Source of the DNA: Bacteroidales bacterium | Lineage (GTDB): Bacteria > Bacteroidota > Bacteroidia > Bacteroidales > UBA3824 | Length of the DNA stretch: 64,000 nt | NCBI GenBank assembly: GCA_016286055.1 | Contig: JAEERW010000006.1 | Location: 62,001-126,000 of the forward strand | Reading direction: 5' to 3' | Shown here: piece after piece, positions 41,046 to 51,200 of the stretch | Position numbering within the stretch: position 1 is the stretch's first letter | Layout of the letters: every line of letters starts with the position of its first letter | Notes under the pieces: model-generated | Seen by the model: only the letters and a program-made list of their open reading frames with translations | Databases searched by the model: none | Told to the model about the DNA's origin: nothing | Program-made: the position numbers and the translations under genes

Positions 41046-41132
41046 TGCAACTTATAGGTTGCATATTTTTACCAAAAGTTGCAACTTATAAGTGACATAT
41101 TTTTGCCAAAAGTTGCAACTTATAATTTTTGC
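41046..41132. repeat. 3-copy tandem repeat, exact 34 bp period
   Basis: tgcaacttata at 41046, 41080, 41114; 34-bp unit tgcaacttataagtgacatatttttgccaaaagt. Confidence 0.88.
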
Positions 41133-41295
41133 TTGTGTATAATTAATTGATAATCAAGTGTGATTATGAATTAGTATTCAAAATCAAACAACTGAATACG
41201 ATGGTTCAAAAATCAGCGTGATTCCTGTTTGAATTTTTTTGATTGAGAATGAGTGATTGTTATATATTGTTTTTTAGACACTTGCAACTTTTTTT

Positions 41296-41394
41296 GATAA
41301 AACTGAGAGGAATAATTGCCTGTTTTTTGACAAAACCGAGAGGAATAATTGCCCTTTTTTTGACAAAACCGAGAGGAATAATTGCTTTTTTGTG
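41296..41394. repeat. 3-copy tandem repeat, exact 33 bp period
   Basis: gacaaaaccgagaggaataattgc at 41296, 41329, 41362. Confidence 0.92.
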
Positions 41395-41454
41395 TTGTAT
41401 GTGTCTTTTCTTTTTTTACCTTTGCGGTATTAAAAACCGAAACCATTTGCAACA

Positions 41455-41811
41455 ATGAACAGTGAAAAATATACAAACGATGATGTCTACGATTTTTTGA
41501 GCGAGGAACTAAAATATCACTCAGATATTAAGCATTATACAAGTAAACAACTGAAAAAGCACGAAGGAGATGCCGAGTTTTGGAATACATTATCGGACTC
41601 GTTGGATTGTTTTCGTGTTTGTGAGGTTTGTCAAAAACCTATGATAGTAGGTTACTGTGTAGATGGTTCGTGTTTTTGTTCGGACGAATGTCTGCATCAA
41701 GTAATGACAGACGTGGCATTTAAAGAAGCCTGCGAAGGAGACGAAGGTGATTCTTTCTATACTGTATGGTATGAAGATTCAATAACTTTTCAGAAACATA
41801 AAGGAGAATGA
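41455..41811 (+). CDS. Small Cys-rich hypothetical protein, first gene of R-M operon
   Basis: CEVCQKPMIVGYCVDGSCFCSDEC; ATGA-type overlap with downstream methylase. Confidence 0.55.
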   Translation: MNSEKYTNDDVYDFLSEELKYHSDIKHYTSKQLKKHEGDAEFWNTLSDSLDCFRVCEVCQKPMIVGYCVDGSCFCSDECLHQVMTDVAFKEACEGDEGDSFYTVWYEDSITFQKHKGE

Positions 41812-42689
41812 AAACAGCGAAGCCATTCATAAAGTGGGCAGGCGGCAAATCGCAGTTGTTAAGCGAAATCCGTTCTAAGTACCCTGCAACGATAGAGAAA
41901 TATTGCGAGCCGTTTGTAGGCGGCGGCGCGGTGTTGTTCGATGTTTTGTCGAATTTTACCCCAAAAGAGGTACTAATCAACGATATAAACGCCGAACTAA
42001 TAAACACGTACCGTCAGATTAAGACCAATTGTGAGTCATTAATTTCGCAACTTGCTGATTTACAAGATAAATACAAATTTCTTTCTGACGAACAGCGCAA
42101 AGCGTTGTTTTTTGAGAAACGCGAAAGATTTAATTCTTTGAAAATCAATGGCAATGCAGATGAAAATCTTGAAAAGGCTGCGTTGTTTATCTTTATAAAC
42201 AAGACTTGCTTTAATGGCTTGTATCGTGTAAACTCCAAAGGACTGTTTAACGTTCCGTTCAATAACGCGAAGAATCCTTTGATGTGTGATGAGGTAAATT
42301 TGCGGGCTTGTTCGGAGGTTTTGCAGAATGTAGAAATGACGGTTGGAGATTATTCTCTGTGCGAGAGTTATATCGATGCTAACACTTTTGTTTACATTGA
42401 CCCACCGTATCGTCCTTTGACGCAGACTGCGGCGTTTACATCGTACAGCGAGAGTGATTTTTCCGATATTCAACAGGTCGAGTTAGAAATGTTTGTAGAA
42501 AGAATTTCTCGCAAGGGTGCGCGAGTTGTTGCAAGCAACTCCGACCCGAAAAATGTTAATATAGAGGACAATTTTTTCGACGATCTCTATTCAAAGTTCA
42601 AAATAGAGAGGATTTTTGCAAGCCGTGCCATCAATTCAAAAGGCAACGGTCGTGGCAAAATTTCGGAATTGTTAGTGGCAAATTTTTAG
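41808..42689 (+). CDS. Dam/DpnM-type DNA adenine methyltransferase (D12 class)
   Basis: PFIKWAGGKSQLL; FVYIDPPYRPL. Confidence 0.92.
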   Translation: MKTAKPFIKWAGGKSQLLSEIRSKYPATIEKYCEPFVGGGAVLFDVLSNFTPKEVLINDINAELINTYRQIKTNCESLISQLADLQDKYKFLSDEQRKALFFEKRERFNSLKINGNADENLEKAALFIFINKTCFNGLYRVNSKGLFNVPFNNAKNPLMCDEVNLRACSEVLQNVEMTVGDYSLCESYIDANTFVYIDPPYRPLTQTAAFTSYSESDFSDIQQVELEMFVERISRKGARVVASNSDPKNVNIEDNFFDDLYSKFKIERIFASRAINSKGNGRGKISELLVANF

Positions 42690-42698
42690 TATTTAACT

Positions 42699-43469
42699 AT
42701 GGCAAGTAATAATTCGTGGCAAAAAATATTTGACGATTATAAGATTTTGGAACACGATTTTTCAAAATCTTATTATTTACTAAGTGCTGAACAGATAAAA
42801 CGCTCGTGCCAAGATTTCAAAGCCACAAGCGAAAAAGAAGTTCGTGTTCTGTGTAAACAAGACACTCGTCAATCACGTCCCACAGTTTTCCAAGACAATG
42901 GTCTTTTTATTTTACCAATAAAAAACGGGCAATATGCCATCTGTAAGGGTGAAGGATATGTGGATATTCCGGATATAACTACTCCTGTGCAAGTTTATAA
43001 CAGTAAACTTGACTTTGAATTAACAAGTTCGAAGGTTGGTGATTCTGAAATGCAGTATTTGGATTTTGCGTATGCTAATTCCTTGATTAGAACTTTTATG
43101 AATGATACGTCATTGGTTTTAACAATTCGAGGAAGAAAATATACTCCAAAATTCACTTTCAAAACAGGTTCAATAGAGTTGGAAGTAAATAGTGTGCAAA
43201 CAGAAGTAGATGCAGGATATGAGGGTAGAGATTTTATTGTTTTAGTTGAGGCCAAAAACTCATCTGCAACAGATACGATAATTAGACAGTTATATTATCC
43301 TTTCAGACAATGGCAGGAAAATACGCATAAAAAAGTCTATACACTGTTTTTTGAACGTCGTTTCATAGATAATGAAACTCTGTTTTATATTTGGCAGTAT
43401 GAATTTACTGACGAGTATGATTATAACAGCATAAGTTTGGTAAAATCAGGACGTTACAAAATTGTGTAA
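42699..43469 (+). CDS. Putative type II restriction endonuclease
   Basis: Lies between two methylases; EVDAGYEGRDFIVLVEAKNS fits a D...ExK nuclease core. Confidence 0.7.
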   Translation: MASNNSWQKIFDDYKILEHDFSKSYYLLSAEQIKRSCQDFKATSEKEVRVLCKQDTRQSRPTVFQDNGLFILPIKNGQYAICKGEGYVDIPDITTPVQVYNSKLDFELTSSKVGDSEMQYLDFAYANSLIRTFMNDTSLVLTIRGRKYTPKFTFKTGSIELEVNSVQTEVDAGYEGRDFIVLVEAKNSSATDTIIRQLYYPFRQWQENTHKKVYTLFFERRFIDNETLFYIWQYEFTDEYDYNSISLVKSGRYKIV

Positions 43470-43472
43470 ATA

Positions 43473-44642
43473 ATGAAGTACTCAGTTCCATTGTTCACCC
43501 TTCACCGCGCCGACTGCATCGATATTATTCCGCAACTGCCTGATAATTCCATCAATGCCGTCTTTGCTGACCCTCCTTATTTCCTCTCAAACGGAGGAAT
43601 AAGCGTTCAGAGCGGCAAACAGGTTTGCGTTGACAAAGGCGATTGGGACAAGGGCGGAACTCCTGAGCATATTTACAATTTCAACCGGAAATGGTTGGAA
43701 CTTTGTCGTCCGAAATTAAAAGACAACGGAACAATTTGGATTTCAGGTACATATCATAATATTTTTGTAGTTCAACGTTGTTTGCAGGAACTTGGTTACA
43801 AAATCCTAAATATCATAACGTGGCAGAAAACCGACCCACCGCCAAACCTTTCGTGTAGGTATTTCAACTTTTCGACCGAGTTGATAATTTGGGCGCGTAA
43901 ATCCGAAAAAGTGCCTCACAAATTCAACTATGACGTAATGAAAAAACTAAATGGCGACAAGCAAATGACTGATGTTTGGCGTTTGCCTGCCGTCGGTAAA
44001 TGGGAAAAAACTTGTGGTAAACACCCAACGCAAAAGCCTTTGCGTTTGCTTTATCGTATTATTTTGGCATCTACCGACGAAGGAGGAACCATATTAGACC
44101 CTTTTGCCGGAAGTAGCACTACGGGCATTGCTGCAAATCTTTTGGGCAGAAATTATATCGGAATCGAAAAAGAAAAGGAGTTTTACGATTTAAGTATTGC
44201 TCGCCGCAATGAGTTGGAAAACAACGAAAAACGTCAAAAACTTTTAGATAACATTCGCAAAACAGAAAACAGTGCAACCGTTCTCGTTAATCACGCCCGA
44301 AAAGAATTGCGCGAGTTGATGATAGAGAAAGGGCTTTGCTATCTCCGCGCCGGAGATTCAAAAGGTTCACTGCAAGTTACGCCCGGTTTTGAGCGAATGA
44401 AATATGTTTTACTTCATACCAACGGTGAAAACTATCAATTGTTTAAATTGAAAAAAGAAGGCACGTTTCAGATTTGGACAAAAGAAAACCTCGAAAAATA
44501 CGGTTTCTCGCCTGAACATTCGCCGTATTATATTGTGCTTCATTTTGATAACAAACCACTTGATTTGTCATATACTCCAAATCTGAAACAGCGTCAAAAT
44601 ACTTATAAGGCAAAACTTTATCCGCTGACGGATTTTGTATAA
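43473..44642 (+). CDS. DpnA-like adenine-specific DNA methyltransferase
   Basis: AVFADPPYFLSNGG; DPFAGSSTTGIAA. Confidence 0.88.
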   Translation: MKYSVPLFTLHRADCIDIIPQLPDNSINAVFADPPYFLSNGGISVQSGKQVCVDKGDWDKGGTPEHIYNFNRKWLELCRPKLKDNGTIWISGTYHNIFVVQRCLQELGYKILNIITWQKTDPPPNLSCRYFNFSTELIIWARKSEKVPHKFNYDVMKKLNGDKQMTDVWRLPAVGKWEKTCGKHPTQKPLRLLYRIILASTDEGGTILDPFAGSSTTGIAANLLGRNYIGIEKEKEFYDLSIARRNELENNEKRQKLLDNIRKTENSATVLVNHARKELRELMIEKGLCYLRAGDSKGSLQVTPGFERMKYVLLHTNGENYQLFKLKKEGTFQIWTKENLEKYGFSPEHSPYYIVLHFDNKPLDLSYTPNLKQRQNTYKAKLYPLTDFV

Positions 44643-44646
44643 TCCC

Positions 44647-45840
44647 CTACAAACTCCTCTCTATCCTCTCAATTGCCTCCTTGGTATTCTCTCTTGTTCC
44701 AAATGCTGTGATGCGGATGTAGCCTTCGCCAGAGGGTCCGAAACCAGCACCGGGGGTTACTACTACTTGGGCACGATGGAGAAGATGGTCGAAAAATTTC
44801 CACGAATCGTGCTCGGGGGTGCGAACCCAAATGTAGGGTGCGTTTTCGCCGCCGAATACCTCTAAGCCGGATTTCGATAGACTGTCGCGAATGATTTGGG
44901 CGTTGGTGAGATAATATTGAATGGTGGCGCGGGTTTGACTGTAACCTTCTGCCGAAAATACTGCCTCGGCACCTCGCTGCGAAATGTACGATGCACCGTT
45001 GAATTTTGAACATTGACGACGATTCCAAACGGGATTGAGGGCTACGCGTTTGCCACTTTCGGATTGTATCTTCAACTCGTTGGGTATCACGGTGTAACCG
45101 CAACGTATGCCGGTGAATCCTGCCGTTTTTGAAAAACTGCGAAATTCTATGGCACATTCTTTTGATCCGTCGATTTCGTATATAGAGTGAGGAATGGCGG
45201 GGTCGGTGATAAATGCCTCGTATGCAGAATCATAAAGAATGAGAGTGTCGTTTTTGAGGGCGTAGTCTACCCATTGTTTTAGTCCTTGGCGGGTGATGAC
45301 TGCGCCGGTGGGGTTGTTGGGGAAACAGAGGTACATCACGTCGATTTTTTCTGACGGAATGTCGCCTGTGAAACCGTTTTCGGCGGTGCAGGGGATGTAT
45401 TTTATGGTTCGTCCTGCCATACTGTTGGTGTCTACGTAGACGGGGTATACGGGGTCGGTTACGCCGATTATGTTGTTGACGGATAGAATGTCGCCGATAT
45501 TGCCAAGGTCGCTTTTTGCGCCATCGGAAATGAAAATCTCGTCAACCGTCAGAGAAATTCCACGTTTGGCATAGTCATTTTCTATGATTTTTGAGCGGAG
45601 AAAATCATAACCTTGTTCTGGTCCGTAGCCGTGAAAATTTTGGGTTGTGGTGCAGTCGTCTACTGCCTTTTTCATTGCTTGGGTAACGGCTGAGGCAAGA
45701 GGTTGGGTAACGTCGCCTATGCCGAGACTAATTATTTTTGCGGCGGGATTCGCCTCTTTATATGCCGCTACACGTTTTGCTATTTCAGCAAATAAATAAC
45801 GGTGCTGTATTTTGGTAAAATTATCGTTTATGTATGCCAT
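44647..45840 (-). CDS. dapL: LL-diaminopimelate aminotransferase
   Basis: [23 protein letters not shown]-type motif, [17 protein letters not shown]; start at MAYINDNF. Confidence 0.9.
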   Translation of the reverse strand: MAYINDNFTKIQHRYLFAEIAKRVAAYKEANPAAKIISLGIGDVTQPLASAVTQAMKKAVDDCTTTQNFHGYGPEQGYDFLRSKIIENDYAKRGISLTVDEIFISDGAKSDLGNIGDILSVNNIIGVTDPVYPVYVDTNSMAGRTIKYIPCTAENGFTGDIPSEKIDVMYLCFPNNPTGAVITRQGLKQWVDYALKNDTLILYDSAYEAFITDPAIPHSIYEIDGSKECAIEFRSFSKTAGFTGIRCGYTVIPNELKIQSESGKRVALNPVWNRRQCSKFNGASYISQRGAEAVFSAEGYSQTRATIQYYLTNAQIIRDSLSKSGLEVFGGENAPYIWVRTPEHDSWKFFDHLLHRAQVVVTPGAGFGPSGEGYIRITAFGTRENTKEAIERIERSL

Positions 45841-45859
45841 TTCTATATATGTTTTTTTT

Positions 45860-46051
45860 AACAACGAATTAAACTAATTAAACAAATAGTTTTTTTTAAA
45901 AAAGAAATTAAATTACAACAAGTTGTATTTTAATTTACGAATTAAACAAATACATATTGATTATCATTAATTTGTATTCGTATACCGCTTGCGGTTTTTG
46001 TTTTTATTTTGTTTTTTTTACTGTTTCGTTTATTTCGTTTTATTCGTTGTT
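45860..46051. repeat. AT-rich intergenic element with AACAACGAAT terminal inverted repeats
   Basis: aacaacgaat 45860-45869; attcgttgtt 46042-46051. Confidence 0.5.
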
Positions 46052-46074
46052 AATAATTAATTATGCATTATGAA

Positions 46075-46914
46075 TTATGCATTGATTGTAACCTCTCCTT
46101 CAAAAACAGTATTAGCCGTGCCGGACATTTTTACTTGTTTTGTGTAGGTGCTGTACGTTATTGTGAGACTTCCGCCGTCCATTTGCACAAGGCATTTTTC
46201 GGGGTCGGTTAAACCTGCCATTGCGCAGGCTACTGCCGATGCGCAAGCACCTGTGCCACAGGCTTGTGTAATGCCGCTGCCGCGTTCCCATACTCGCATA
46301 CGAATATGGTTGCGGTTGATAACTTGCACAAACTCAACGTTGATGCCGCCGGGAAACTTTGGATTGGTTTCTAACGATGCGCCTATGTTGGCAATGTCGA
46401 TGGTTTCGGCATTGTTGACAAACAGCACAAGATGCGGATTGCCCATATCGATGGCTGTGGCTGTAAATCGTTGACCAAAAGCCTCTACCGAGCCGCGATC
46501 GATGGTGCCGTCGGGAAGTTGTAATAGTTTGCCTTCGCCCATATCCACGTCAACGGTGTCTACCTGGTTTGAGTCGTCGATATGAAGGTTGAGGGTCTTG
46601 ATGCCCGAAAGAGTTTCAAGTTTGATAACCTTTTTGTCGGTTAAACCTTTGTCGTAGAGATATTTGCCAATGCAGCGCGAAGCATTTCCGCACATTTTGG
46701 CTTCTGAACCGTCGGCGTTGAAAATTCTCATGCTGAAATCGCCGACCGAAGAATTGCCGATTAACACAATGCCATCGCCGCCGATACCTTTGTGGCGGTC
46801 GCTGAGCGTTACCGACAACCCGTTCGGATTGGGCAAATGCCTTTCCCTTACATCAATGTAGATGTAATCGTTGCCCAATCCGTGCATCTTGGTAAAGTGT
46901 ATTGTGTCTGACAT
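46075..46914 (-). CDS. dapF: Diaminopimelate epimerase
   Basis: FTKMHGLGNDYIYID; MCGNASRCIG; ACGTGACAS. Confidence 0.96.
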   Translation of the reverse strand: MSDTIHFTKMHGLGNDYIYIDVRERHLPNPNGLSVTLSDRHKGIGGDGIVLIGNSSVGDFSMRIFNADGSEAKMCGNASRCIGKYLYDKGLTDKKVIKLETLSGIKTLNLHIDDSNQVDTVDVDMGEGKLLQLPDGTIDRGSVEAFGQRFTATAIDMGNPHLVLFVNNAETIDIANIGASLETNPKFPGGINVEFVQVINRNHIRMRVWERGSGITQACGTGACASAVACAMAGLTDPEKCLVQMDGGSLTITYSTYTKQVKMSGTANTVFEGEVTINA

Positions 46915-46916
46915 TT

Positions 46917-48263
46917 CTACTTGGTTTTTAAGTATTTATCTACCTGTTCGGCGGTTTTGCGACCGGAGGCAATGGCGCGTACCACAAGACTTGCACCCGA
47001 TTGTGCGTCGCCGGCAAGAAATACGTTTTCGGCAAACTGCGGATGTTCGGGTTTAAGGAATCCCATTGCAAGGAGAACCATCTCACATTCAATAAGTTCC
47101 TTCTTGCCGGTGGTTTGCATTGTGGGGCGTCCGCCTTCGGCTGCGGGAATCCATTCAACTTCCTCTACTTCAACGCCTTTGAGGTTGCCATCGTTGTCGC
47201 CAATGAATTTGTTTGACGTTAAGCACCAACGACGTGTGCAGCCTTCTTCGTGGCTTGTGGTGGTTTTGAGGATAACGGGCCAATTGGGCCAAGGTGTTGC
47301 AGGATTGTGTCCCTCAGGCGGTTTTGGCATAATTTCAATTTGAGTTACGCTTTTAGCACCCTGACGATGACATGTACCGATACAATCTGAGCCGGTGTCG
47401 CCGCCGCCAATTACAAGCACTCGTTTGCCTTTGGCGTTTACAAGTTCCTCTTTTTTAAAGGTTTTGCCTGCAAGTATTTGGTTTTGCTGAGTTAGCATTT
47501 GAAGGGCAAAATATATTCCTTTGAGTTCGCGTCCTTCGATTTTGAGGTCGCGGGCTGTGGGAGTGCCTGTTGCAATTACGTATGCGTCAAAACCTTGCGG
47601 AAGTTTTTGCGGGTCGATGGTTTCGCCAAATTTAAAATCAATACCCTCTTGACGCATAAGGTTGGTGCGGCGTGTTACCACGTATTTGTCTAATTTAAAG
47701 TTTGGTATGCCGTAGCGAACAAGTCCGCCTGCATCTTCCATTTTGTCGAAAATTGTTACCTTGTAGCCGCGTTTATTTAACTGAACGGCAGTGCTTAAAC
47801 CGGCAGGACCTGCGCCTATAACTGCAACCGATTTGCCATTGCGTTCGTAGGTTTTGGGCTGAATATAACCCTCGGCAAAAGCCTTTTCGATAATAGAGCA
47901 CTCGTTTTCGCGAATGGTAACGGGCGCATCGATGCAGTGGTTGAGCACGCAACTTTTTTCGCAAAGGGCGGGACAGATACGACCTGTAAATTCAGGAAAG
48001 TCGTTGGTTTCTGATAAGATACGATATGCCAATTGCCATTTTCCTTTGTAAACGGCGTCTTGCCATTCGGGTTGTTTGTTGCCAAGGGGACATGCCCAAT
48101 GGCAGAACGGAACGCCGCAGTCCATACATCTTGATGCCTGCAAAATTCGGCTTCCTTCGTTTAGTACTTGCTCCACTTCGCTAAAATCAGATATGCGCTC
48201 GTGAATGGGGCGATGTCCCGATTCTTGACGTGGAACTGTTAAAAACGCTTTTGGATTTCCCAT
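46917..48263 (-). CDS. gltD: Glutamate synthase small subunit
   Basis: CMDCGVPFCHWACPLGN; AVIGAGPAGLSTA; VIGGGDTGSDC. Confidence 0.95.
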   Translation of the reverse strand: MGNPKAFLTVPRQESGHRPIHERISDFSEVEQVLNEGSRILQASRCMDCGVPFCHWACPLGNKQPEWQDAVYKGKWQLAYRILSETNDFPEFTGRICPALCEKSCVLNHCIDAPVTIRENECSIIEKAFAEGYIQPKTYERNGKSVAVIGAGPAGLSTAVQLNKRGYKVTIFDKMEDAGGLVRYGIPNFKLDKYVVTRRTNLMRQEGIDFKFGETIDPQKLPQGFDAYVIATGTPTARDLKIEGRELKGIYFALQMLTQQNQILAGKTFKKEELVNAKGKRVLVIGGGDTGSDCIGTCHRQGAKSVTQIEIMPKPPEGHNPATPWPNWPVILKTTTSHEEGCTRRWCLTSNKFIGDNDGNLKGVEVEEVEWIPAAEGGRPTMQTTGKKELIECEMVLLAMGFLKPEHPQFAENVFLAGDAQSGASLVVRAIASGRKTAEQVDKYLKTK

Positions 48264-48278
48264 TGTTCTGTCCTCCTG

Positions 48279-51200
48279 TTATTCTTGTTGAACATTTTTC
48301 ATTTTCTTTTGAATTTCGCGCAAAGCATCTTCGTGCAAAACGCGTTTGTATTCGATAGGCGTTACTTGGATAAACTCTTCGATATAAGTGTCCCAATCGT
48401 CTAACATTCGCTTAGCCAAGGGCGAATTTGTGTGGCGGTAGTGGCTTTCGATAAGTGAGCGAAGTTCGTTGCGGCGGGCTTTTTCTTCAATAAGGCTGAG
48501 TTCAATCATATCCATATTGCAGTAGTAGTCGAAGTTGTGGTTTTTGTCCCATACGTAGGCAAGACCGCCACTCATACCGGCTGCAAAGTTGCGTCCTGTG
48601 GTGCCGAGAACTACCACGCGACCGCCTGTCATATATTCGCAGCAATGGTCGCCTGTGCCCTCTACCACGGCTGTGGCACCTGAGTTGCGCACTGCAAAAC
48701 GTTCGCCTACACGTCCGTTGATGTAAATTTCGCCTGATGTAGCGCCGTAAAGTATTGTGTTGCCGGCAATTATGTTTTCCTCAGGGGCAAATGTGGCGTT
48801 GTGTGCAGGGTAAATGCTTATTGAGCCGCCCGAAAGCCCTTTGCCTACATAGTCGTTGGCCTCGCCTTCGAGTTTGAAACTTACGCCCGGAGCAAGGAAT
48901 GCACCGAAACTTTGTCCTGCCGAACCACGGAACTGAATGTTTACCGTATCCTGAGGCAATCCGGCTGCACCGTATTTCTTAGCAATTGAGCCTGAGAGCA
49001 TTGCGCCCACAGCACGGTCGGTGTTGATAATGTTGTAATAGAGGCTTACCGGTTTTTTGGTTTCTATTGCGTTGGTTGCGCCTGTAATTATCTTGTTGTC
49101 AAGCACTTCGGGTAATGTATGAACATTGTCCTGTGTTTTGTGCAATGCTGCATTGCCGCTGATGCGAGTAAGCATTTTGGCAAAATCGAGATTGCGAGTT
49201 TTGTCGGTAAATTTGGTTTGGTCAATTTCGATGAGATCGGTGCGTCCGATAATGTCGTCGAACTTGCGGAAGCCCATTTCTGCCAAATATTCACGTACTT
49301 CCTGAGCCAAAAATGTGTAGTAATTAACCAAATATTCGCTGCGACCAAGGAAACGTTCGCGCAATTTTGGGTCTTGGGTTGCCACGCCCACGGGACAAGC
49401 GTTGGTATGACATTTACGCATTAATACACAGCCAAGTACAATCAATTGAGCCGTTCCAAATCCGAACTCACCTGCACCAAGAAGTCCCATTGCTATAATG
49501 TCGCGACCGGTTTTCAGTTGTCCGTCGGTTTGAACCTCTACTTGCGAACGTAAGTTGTTGAGTACCAATGTTTGCTGAGTTTCCGCCAAACCAATTTCGG
49601 GCGAAATACCTGCGTAACGTATTGATGATGCGGGAGATGCACCTGTTCCGCCTTCTGCACCAGAAATTACAATCAAATCGGCTTTTGCTTTTGCCACACC
49701 TGCGGCAATGGTTCCTACGCCTGTTTCGGCCACAAGTTTAACGCTGATTTTGGCTTTGGGGTTAACATTGCGAAGGTCGTAAATCAACTGTGCAAGGTCT
49801 TCGATAGAGTAAATATCGTGGTGAGGCGGTGGCGAAATCAACGAAATGCCGGGGATAGAGTTACGAGTTTTGGCAATTACCTCGTTTACCTTAAATCCGG
49901 GCAACTGTCCACCCTCACCTGGTTTTGCGCCCTGAGCCACTTTAATTTGAATTTCAGAGGCGTTTACAAGATATTCAGCCGTTACGCCAAAACGTCCGCT
50001 TGCCACCTGTTTAATGGCACTACTGAGCGAAACTCCGTCTTTGTTGGTGTAGAAACGGGCATTGTCTTCGCCGCCTTCACCTGTATTGCTACGACTGTGT
50101 AATTTGTTGAGTGCAAGAGCAATAGCCTCGTGAGCCTCTTTGCTGATTGCACCAAACGACATAGCCGCGCCAATAAAACGCTTAACAATGTTGTCGACCG
50201 GCTCAACCTCGTCGATAGAAATGGGATTGCTCTTAAACTTGAAATAATCGCGCAAGAAAAGAGGCTCGGGCTTATTGTCAATGATAGAAGTAAATTCTTT
50301 GAATTTTTTGTAACTGCCTGTGCGTGTTGACAATTGAAGTGCTGCAATGGCTTCGGGAGTCCAAGCGTGACGGATTCCGTCTTTGCGATACGAGAATTGT
50401 CCAACGTAGGGCAGGAGGGTGTCGCTGTCGATTTTGGCAGTGAAACCGTTGTCGTGCATTTTAATAGAGTCGGTGGTGATGCGGTCTAAACCGATTCCGC
50501 CAACGCTGCATTTTTTGGTTCCAAAATAGGTTTGCAAAAAGTCGCTTCCAAGGCCGATAGATTCAAAAATCTTGGCACCGCGGAACGAACGTATTGTGCT
50601 GATACCCATTTTGCTCATTATCTTCAAAAGACCCTTGTCGATAGCCTTGATGTAGTTGTGTTCGGCGGTGGCATAGTCGAGTTGGAGTTCGTCATTTTTA
50701 ACAAGGTCGTCGATAACGGCAAACGCCATGTAGGGGTTGATTGCGCTTGCACCAAAACCGAGCAAAAGTGCTGCGTGCATTACCTCGCGGATTTCGCCAG
50801 ATTCTACAATCAACGCTGTTTGAACACGTTTTTTGATAGAAACAAGGTAATGGTGAATGGCGCTAACAGCCAACAAAGAAGGAATGGCGGCGTGGTCTTT
50901 GTCGATGCCACGGTCGGTAAGAATAATATAGTTAATGCCCTTGTTTACAGATTCTTCGGCGGTTTTGCAAAGGTTGTCGATAGCCTCGCGCATACCTTGT
51001 GCGCCTTTTTTGATTTCAAACAAGATGGGCAATTTTTCGGTATTGAATCCTTTGTAACGAATGTTGCAGAGGGTTTCTAATTCGGTGTTGGTAAGCACTG
51101 GCTGAGGCAAACGAACCATTTTGCAGTTGCTTGGATCGGGGTTTAGAATATTGGTGCTTACTGCGCCGATGTATTCGGTGAGCGACATTACAAGTTCCTC

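Noticed and set aside
41213-41476. Minus-strand ORF with repeated YSSRFCQKxGN peptide
   Set aside because: This is simply the 33-bp nucleotide array translated; 33 is divisible by 3, and related arrays with 32 or 34 bp periods cannot be coding repeats.
50532-51080. 182-aa plus-strand ORF
   Set aside because: Antisense to gltB; same pattern as other shadow ORFs.
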